Made by a program: the position numbers and the translations under genes. Shown piece after piece: positions 58,301-64,000 of a stretch of DNA of 64,000 nucleotides (position 1 is its first letter; each line of letters starts with the position of its first letter). The stretch comes from Orychophragmus violaceus. Lineage: Eukaryota; Streptophyta; Magnoliopsida; Brassicales; Brassicaceae. Below the pieces are notes generated by a model. It was not told the DNA's origin, did not search any database, and saw only the letters and a program-made list of their open reading frames with translations. The stretch spans positions 73,276,016 through 73,340,015 of the forward strand of contig CM058232.1 in assembly GCA_030180135.1 (NCBI GenBank). Reading direction: 5' to 3'.

Positions 58301-59308
58301 CTCCACTTGTCCTTGCTTCAGCCTTCTACTGTTGCTGAGTGCCTGCATATTAGTACAAATATGAGCCCCACAACCAGTATCCATGACCCATGAGGTATTA
58401 TCAGAAGTAGTTGTATTAACTTCTATAACAAAAATACCTGATGAAGAAGTCTCGAAAGTCTTCTTCTTCAATTCCTTTAGACCTTCCTGGAATTTCTTAC
58501 AATCTCTTCTCCAATGCCCCAGTTCTTTGCAGAACCTGCACATGTCAGTAGGCCCAGCCTTGGACTTGGGCTTGGGCTTTGGCGTGTCCTTGTCCGCGAC
58601 TTGGACAGCCTTGGCCGCTCCCTTATCCTTAGCAGAGGATTTCTTAAACCCCTTGCCCTTTTGCACCATAAGCACATTGGGGTCCTTGGCGGTTTTCCTC
58701 AAGTTGGGCTCTGCAGTCTTGAGCATTCCGTGAAGCTCAGGTAGTGTCTTACTCAAGCCATGCATGTTAAAGTTCAGAATGAACTGATCATAGCTTGCAG
58801 GTAAGGACTGCAGAATGATGTCGCAGGCAAGTTCCTGGCTGATTGGGCAGTCGAGTTTCTGAAGATGATCGAGATAACCCATCATCTTCAAGACATGAGG
58901 ACTCACTGCCGCATTCGCAGCCAACTTACAGTCCAAGAGGTTCTTAACTGTCTGGAACCTCTCAGTCCTAGCCTGCTCCTGAAAAAGCGATTTCAGGCTT
59001 GCCATTATCTCGATGGGAGACAATACACTTTCGAACTGTTTTTGCAGCTCAGGAGTCATTGTCACCAACATCAGGCAATAGACATCATTTTCATCTGACG
59101 AATGCTTTTCCCAAGCATTGTGCAGAGTCCTGGCAGCATTGGCAAGAGGCCTCTCGGGGAGGGGATCACGAAGGACATAATCCTTCTTCTCCTGCTTGAG
59201 GACCAGCCTCAAGTTCCTTGACCATGTCAGGAAGTTCGTTCCAGTCAGCTTCTCCTTCTCGAGAACAGACCGGATCGAGAATGTGTTTTGTGTGCTTGTA
59301 GTAGTCAT
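55331..59308 (-). pseudogene. Copia E gag-pol polyprotein, one nonsense codon
   Basis: ATG at 59308 (MTTTSTQNTFSIRSVLEKEK). Domains in order: gag; knuckle CRFCKELGHWRRDC (about 58500-58545); protease with DTGCGAH (about 58370); integrase zinc-binding and GAG-pre-integrase region (LWHCRLGH, then CESCMMGKM), core HTDVCGP, RSDRGGEYLS, GVSERRNRT; a linker with RRSGRIRHEPERYQG; RT with WQMDVKTAFLNGILEEDVYM and YVDDILLLG (about 56300); RNase H with FTDASFQ, TTEAEYIAASEA and FCDNNGAIAQ, ending at 55331. The only break is TAG at 57887-57889 in integrase, where copia A has a glutamate codon (SCEKCESC). All catalytic motifs listed are intact. The full length, 1325 codons, is normal for Ty1/copia. Lineage within copia not assigned. 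Confidence 0.95.
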
Positions 59309-60917
59309 ATCTGAAATATATAAATAAAAAGGTTATTAGTTATTATGTTCAAAATGACTAATCTCGTATTAAAAATTTAATATGATTAATCATGCATTAT
59401 ATTCAATAACATCAGTTACCCTCAATAGAATATAATGATTCCAAGATCCACATATAACTAAGATTAAAGTGGGCCACTGGCCGTCACCCAACCTTAGCTT
59501 ATATCGGTAAGCCCTATATCGGCTAATTATATCCGTGACATAACTCTTGGTTGTGAATCTGGGCCCGAGGCCCAATCCACTCTGATGTCTCAAGGCCCGG
59601 GACTCCCGATGGCCTAGTCAAGAAAACCAGACTATACAGTCATGTAATCATTAATGTCTGGGACTCCCAATGACATTTATGAATCACAAACCGTCTTATC
59701 CACGCAAAAGTAGACACCCTCACACTGTAAGGCCATGAATACAATTGAATGGGCTTCGGCAGCTGACATAGCCTGGACAAGACATCCAACGCTTGATATT
59801 ATTTGAGGTTCATAGGTTTATTAAAATTCATTCCCAAAATAGAAGATTACTATTTCGGGAAACTTTCCATTTTTGGAAACCTACTATTTTTGGAAACTTT
59901 CTAAAATTGGAAACTTTCTAACTTTAGAAATTTCTTAAAATCCAAAACCCGCAAATCCAGAAACTTCTATTTTAAGAAACTTTCTAATTTCAAAATTTCG
60001 GAAACTTTAATTTAAAATCGATTTTATAAATTTATAAAATAAATTTTAAATTGATCTGAAGAAAGACTCAAATAATTGGCCCAATTGTTTTAACTTCTTG
60101 GCCCGAGGCCCAAGAATTGGTCCATGTCCAAGACATGACCCAATTGTCCAATTATTTGACATAACCGGTCTGGTTCATTAAAATTGGTCTAACCAAATTT
60201 TAATTACTACGATGACCACAATTGTCAACCGGTTATTTACTAAACCGGAATTTCTCAATTTATTTGGTCCAACCAAATCAAATTAGAAATTCCTGGTTTA
60301 GGCACTAAATCCAATATTTCTTTCGACATTGGATTTCTTATCCCGGTTTAACCAGACTTAATAAAATTATTAAATCTGTTTATTAAACCGAGACGAATCA
60401 ATTTTAATTAAGTTTTGAACCGAACCATCTAACCGAAATCGAACCGGTCCATCACACCCAAAACCCTAACCGGTCGAGACTTGTCCAAGCCGTAAGCCAT
60501 CATGCTCGGCCGAGACGTGATCGGGACGGTTTTGCTGCGTGATCGGGACGATCGTTCGGTATGCTCGGGTCAGGCGGGAGAGCCGCGATCATTCCACGCC
60601 AAGCAGGAAACGATCGGGACGCCGGGACGATGCGGAAGCGATCGCGATCGCATGATCCGATCCGCTCGATCATTCCGTCCGCTCTCACGCTTGCTCTCGG
60701 TCGATCATGCGATCGATCATGGATCGATCCATGCATCAAACTCGTCGGCCGATCACAAAACATGTCAAATAGCATGTTTTGCGATTTGATTTAGTGTGTT
60801 TAGGATTCAAATTCGTTTCTTAAGTGTTTTATCTTATCAATAGTTGATTCAAAACACTTCTAAACAGATTAAACAACCTAAACATGAATCTAAAACAAGA
60901 AATCCTAAGAACCAATG
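59309..60917 (-). other. Copia E leader
   Basis: About 1.6 kb between primer-binding site and gag. Homologous to other copia leaders (GTGGGCCACTGGCCGTCACCC). Near the primer-binding site it is rich in GATC words, with a perfect palindrome GCGATCGCGATCGC at 60638-60651 and GGATCGATCC at 60721. Open frames 60500-60794 on both strands reflect this palindromic composition, not genes. Confidence 0.7.
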
Positions 60918-60929
60918 GCTCTGATACCA
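60918..60929 (-). other. Copia E primer-binding site (tRNA-iMet)
   Basis: TGGTATCAGAGC on the minus strand, one nucleotide from the 5' LTR. Confidence 0.92.
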
Positions 60930-60930
60930 C

Positions 60931-61567
60931 TGTAGGAATTGTTTAGTTGATCCTGATTAAATTTACAGATTCATATCAACCTAAACATACAGATCTAGGT
61001 TCTCTTGATTAGAAACATTAGATGATCTCACCTTTTACCTGTTTGTTGCAGCGGAAGGAATAGAACAGGTCAGAGATCAGAGAGATACACCGAGGGATGA
61101 ATCCTCCAAAGGTTCACACACGCGATCACAGAAAACGGCTGCTAGACCGAGCTGATGGGAGGCGCAGGGAGAGAGGAGAATCGGCGCAGGGGGCTAGGGT
61201 TAGGAGAAAGAGATTTGGCTTTTAGTTTATTAAAAGCCTTCTCTTTCCCTTTTGGGCTTATGGGCCCAAAACACCAATCTGATTAAATCCCATTTAATCA
61301 GACCCATTAATCTTTCTCTCTTAGTACGACAAATGCCTGGCACTTTTGTCGTACTTCTGCTAAGCCGTTCCAACACATTTTCCTGTTAGCTTAGGCGTGT
61401 GACCCATATGGGATCATATAATAAAGGCAATAAGTCCAAGACTTATAGATCATGAGCGGACTCTAGCAAGCCATCATGACCCCCAGTATTATATGACTTA
61501 TGTCTGATCATTGACATACTCTTACTTTCTAGAGACAGTACCGAGATTACTGGACACAATTCCAACA
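60931..61567 (-). repeat. Copia E 5' LTR (right, 637 bp)
   Basis: TGTAGGAATTG...CAATTCCAACA, followed by TSD CCGAG and the resumed G3 integrase. Confidence 0.96.
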
Positions 61568-61572
61568 CCGAG

Positions 61573-61950
61573 ATGTGCGTCCCGACAATTCGCCTGAGTA
61601 TCGCGCCCGAGCACGAAGAACTTAACAACAACATGATCATCGACCGCCTTGATCAAGCGGAAGAATTACGGGACCAAGCGCTCCTACGCCTCCAAAACTA
61701 TCAACAACAAATCATCCGACACTACAACAAGAAGGTCAAAGGTCGACGTTTCGTAGAAGGTGACCTCGTTCTCCGGAAAGTGTTCGAGAACACACGAGAA
61801 TACCGAGCAGGAAAACTGGGCGCGAACTGGGAAGGGCCATACATCGTCTCCAAAATAGTAAAACCCGGCGTCTACGAACTCGTGACAATGAAGGGAGAAG
61901 CCATTCCACGCTCGTGGAACGCAAACAAGCTCAAGAGGTATTACTACTAG
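61573..61950 (+). pseudogene. G3 integrase C-terminus, separated by copia E
   Basis: Continues the (frameshifted) integrase frame that ends MSPAE at 53838: the next codons are ATG TGC GTC CCG. Contains NYQQQIIRHYNKKVKGRRF and the GPF/Y-type module (LGANWEGPYIVSKIVKPGVY), then NANKLKRYYY and a stop at 61948-61950. This is the DNA-binding end of gypsy integrase. Open and undamaged over 125 codons, but useless without the rest. Confidence 0.92.
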
Positions 61951-62033
61951 GCCGAGTATCTCTCAAAAAAAAAAAAAAAAAAAAAAAAAGAGACCGAGCA
62001 TCTCTCGCTCACGGAAAAGCCGAGCATCGCGCT

Positions 62034-62068
<35 letters not shown>

Positions 62069-62408
62069 ACCGAGCATCCCTCGCTCCAAACCGAGCTCGC
62101 TATACACGAGTTCGAGTAATATGTAAAGTGAACTACGATCGGCTTGATCCCCTTTTCGGGGTACGTAGGCAACCTCTCACGAGGCTCAGCTATATCAATA
62201 ATAAAATTTTATTAAGTTAAAATTCCTGTTTCAACCACACCGAACAGATCGACATCCTGGCCATATGCTCGACACTTTGTGAAGCCGGGCCAAGTTCCCG
62301 CACAAGGCTGATCGACAATAAATAAGCCGAGCATAGCTCTCGCATATTGTCCCGATCAGACCTTAGGGGTAAGCCAAGCACTTACACGCACCCGACCTGT
62401 GGTACAAC
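61951..62408 (+). other. G3 3' untranslated region with A-runs and hairpin motif
   Basis: Two A-runs (61965-61989, 25 nt; 62035-62065, 31 nt) each preceded by CTC and followed by AGAGACCGAGCATC, that is two copies of a roughly 70-bp unit. The conserved motif follows at 62141-62173. Ends at the copia F insertion. The CCGAGCAT words recall G2. Confidence 0.7.
62141..62173 (+). promoter_or_regulatory. Conserved hairpin-like motif of Tat-type elements
   Basis: GGCTTGATCCCCTTTTCGGG followed by GTACGTAGGCAAC. Same arrangement as 11153-11183 (minus strand) in G2. CCCC and GGGG can pair over a TTTTC loop. Function unknown to me. Confidence 0.6.
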
Positions 62409-63050
62409 TGTTGGGAATGTCCTGAAATCTACCGTACTATCTCTAGAAAGTATGATAAGTGTCGAGATCAGACATAAGTCATAAATACTGGGTGATCATG
62501 ATGACTTGCTAGAGCCCGCTCTTGATCTATAAGTTTAGGACTTATTACCAGTATTGTATGATCCCATAGGGTCACACACCATAGCTAACGGGAAAGTTAA
62601 ATGGAATTAATACTGTAAGATGCAAGGCATTTACTGTATTTGTACAGAGAATTGGGCCAGACAAAATACAGTTATTTTGTCTGATTTGGGTCTTGGGCCC
62701 AAAAGCCTAATAGGCCATTAGTTTAATCACTTGGGCCCATATAAGGAAGAGCACAGGCGCCAGTGAGACCATGCTCCTGCGATTTTAGGTCTGGCCGTCT
62801 TCCTCTCTCTCTGTTAATTCCAGCTTGGTCTAGCAGCCTGATCCAATAGCTTGTAAGAGTGTGGATACCTAGGAGGAGCAGGTTTCTATCAGCTCTTGCA
62901 GATCTCTTCATTCCTTTGATCAATCCGCTGCAATCACAAGGTAATGAATCTGATCTGTTTATGATTCAACTGCAAATCACCTAGATCCTAGTTGATTATG
63001 TGCTAGGATGTAACCTGATAATTACACCAATGAACACACATAATCCAACA
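62409..63050 (+). repeat. Copia F 5' LTR (642 bp)
   Basis: TGTTGGGAATGTCCTGAAAT...CACATAATCCAACA. Same family as copia D (opposite strand), more distantly like B. Confidence 0.92.
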
Positions 63051-63051
63051 G

Positions 63052-63064
63052 TGGTATCAGAGCC
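63052..63064 (+). other. Copia F primer-binding site (tRNA-iMet)
   Basis: TGGTATCAGAGCC, one nucleotide after the LTR. Confidence 0.93.
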
Positions 63065-64000
63065 TAGGTTGTTAGGTTTTTGCTTTTTGGATCATACTAG
63101 GTTGAGTAAAATTGAATGAATCGTTATCAAAAACAATCGCTCTTGTTGGACTTGTTGTATAATTATGAATCGATTTGTTTGATTGTGAATGTTAAGAATC
63201 GATTGTTTAATTAGAATGAGGACAAACTCGTTTTGTTCATAAGCGATAAAGTTGATTTTGTTTTATGATGAGAAACGATTTATTAGGTTTGACAATGATC
63301 AATTTCGTTTTGTCTTTTTGTGTAAGTCATGAATCGATTTGATTGGTTGTTAATGTTTAGAATGAATCGATCATGTGATCGATTAGGTCAAAAGCAAAAA
63401 TTGAATGATTAGCGATCGTTTTGTCTTTTGTGAATGTTACGATCATGGTATCGTTTTTGTCTTTGCTTTGTTTTGTAATTAAGAAACAATTGTTTGAATT
63501 GTTAAGGTTTGTTAATGTGATCGTGAGCAATTATGAATTGGTTAAGGTTCAAAATCGTGTTGTCCTTAATGTATGTCACGATCCAATTATTGAATTTGGC
63601 GATCGATCATGATTATGTATTTAAGCTAAAAGACAAAATCAATTCAAAGCATTGAATAATTATGGTTTAAGCGGTTAACCCAAATCGCGGTTTGCTGGAA
63701 ATTATTTAATACATGGTATTATTTAATTTCTGGTTAAACCAGATTTAAATTCAAAAATTGAATTTTAACCTAAACCGAAGGCTGGTCTAAGTTTGATTTG
63801 GTTGGACCAAATAATTTAGAGCTGGTCTGGTTTAGTAAATAACCAGTTGGATTTAGTAGTTAATTTGGTCTCGGACCAGAATTAATGAACCGACTCGGTT
63901 ATGTCAAATTATTGGGCCAATTGGAATTCTGTGGTCTTGGGCCAAGAATTGGGCCTATAATTTGTGACCCAACCGAAAACTTTAATAAAATATTAAATTA
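63065..64000 (+). other. Copia F leader (partial)
   Basis: Non-coding. The first 550 bp are built of loosely repeated GATCGAT/AATCGATT words with TTGTTTTGT; the rest resembles the copia D leader (AACCGAC, GGACCAAATAATTTAGAGC). Open frame 63421-63612 is not supported as a gene. Confidence 0.65.

Larger units (their letters stand above)
53839..61567 (-). mobile_element. Copia element E, almost intact, very recent insertion in G3 integrase
   Basis: Two 637-bp LTRs (TGTAGGAATTG...CAATTCCAACA) with two differences found, TSD CCGAG (53834-53838 and 61568-61572), tRNA-iMet primer-binding site, long leader and a 1325-codon polyprotein with a single nonsense codon. The best-preserved coding element of the window and a plausible model for the enzymes that moved copia B and D. 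Confidence 0.95.
47820..62408 (+). mobile_element. Gypsy element G3 (Tat lineage), 5' part up to the window's last insertion
   Basis: 5' LTR (about 47820-48408), Tat-type primer-binding site, gag-protease-RT-RNase H, second archaeal-type RNase H and integrase. Dual RNase H is the hallmark of Tat (Ogre/Retand-like) elements. Copia E splits the integrase and copia F sits in the 3' region. The 3' LTR is not in the window, so the left boundary rests only on the TG...CA rule and is uncertain. The polyprotein has two nonsense codons and one frameshift but is otherwise well preserved. Confidence 0.88.
62409..64000 (+). mobile_element. Copia element F, 5' end only (continues past the window)
   Basis: LTR 62409-63050, primer-binding site 63052-63064, then leader to the window end. 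Its LTR is the reverse-complement relative of the copia D LTR, and the leader segment from about 63660 corresponds to 35190-34680 of copia D in reverse. Gag would begin beyond 64000. The sequence before the LTR is ACAAC; the matching TSD cannot be checked. Confidence 0.88.

Noticed and set aside
60500..60794. Overlapping open frames on both strands in the copia E leader
   Set aside because: Result of the GATC-rich palindromic composition, no motif, located between primer-binding site and gag.
61914..62172. Lysine-rich and phenylalanine-rich open frames after the G3 integrase
   Set aside because: Products of the A25/A31 homopolymers.

Overview
This window is plant nuclear DNA, most likely from a Brassicaceae species. 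The evidence is one multi-exon gene of the class I glutamine amidotransferase-like family that reads like the Arabidopsis GAT1_2.1 group, plus plant-type Ty1/copia, Ty3/gypsy and LINE retrotransposons. There is no operon structure. Almost the whole window is retrotransposon, which suggests a heterochromatic or pericentromeric position. Family names rest on protein motifs I can read; no database search was possible.

Left block (1-39.9 kb): one old LINE on the minus strand (LINE-1) has been split into three pieces (1-599, 6593-6884, about 39598-39895) by two LTR elements, each flanked by a readable 5-bp target-site duplication (TSD). G1 (605-6587, plus strand, TSD GCAGG) is a Ty3/gypsy element with 2.07-kb LTRs that keeps only gag. 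G2 (6890-39592, minus strand, TSD GTCGT) is a gypsy-type element with a Tat-like primer-binding site but no recognisable coding region. G2 is itself the target of copia A (11310-17751, TSD GAAGT) and copia C (20643-38338). Copia C carries copia B inside its left LTR (20951-27966, TSD ATATC) and copia D inside its RNase H region (29389-36279, TSD GTCAC). That makes four nesting levels.

Middle block (39.9-47.8 kb): a MITE-like repeat, a 5'-truncated LINE (LINE-2, 40208-41758) with poly(A) and a 14-bp TSD, a small LINE-derived retroposon, a 26-nt poly-C tract, a tandemly duplicated promoter, and the only ordinary gene. That gene (45278-47671, five exons) encodes a peptidase C26/PuuD-like protein but has an in-frame TAA in exon 2, before the catalytic cysteine.

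Right block (47.8-64 kb): a Tat-lineage gypsy element G3 (from about 47820, running past the window) with dual RNase H and integrase. It is split in its integrase by copia E (53839-61567, TSD CCGAG), which is nearly intact: one nonsense codon in a 1325-codon polyprotein and 2 differences between its 637-bp LTRs. A further copia element (F, 62409 to beyond the end, plus strand) sits in the G3 3' region and belongs to the same LTR family as copia D.

Most interesting points: copia B and D have almost identical LTR pairs but decayed pol genes that share lesions, so they look like non-autonomous passengers mobilised in trans. The copia leaders between primer-binding site and gag each carry a perfect palindrome of 14-18 nt, reminiscent of retroviral dimerisation sites. 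A short hairpin-like motif is shared by the coding (G3) and non-coding (G2) gypsy elements.
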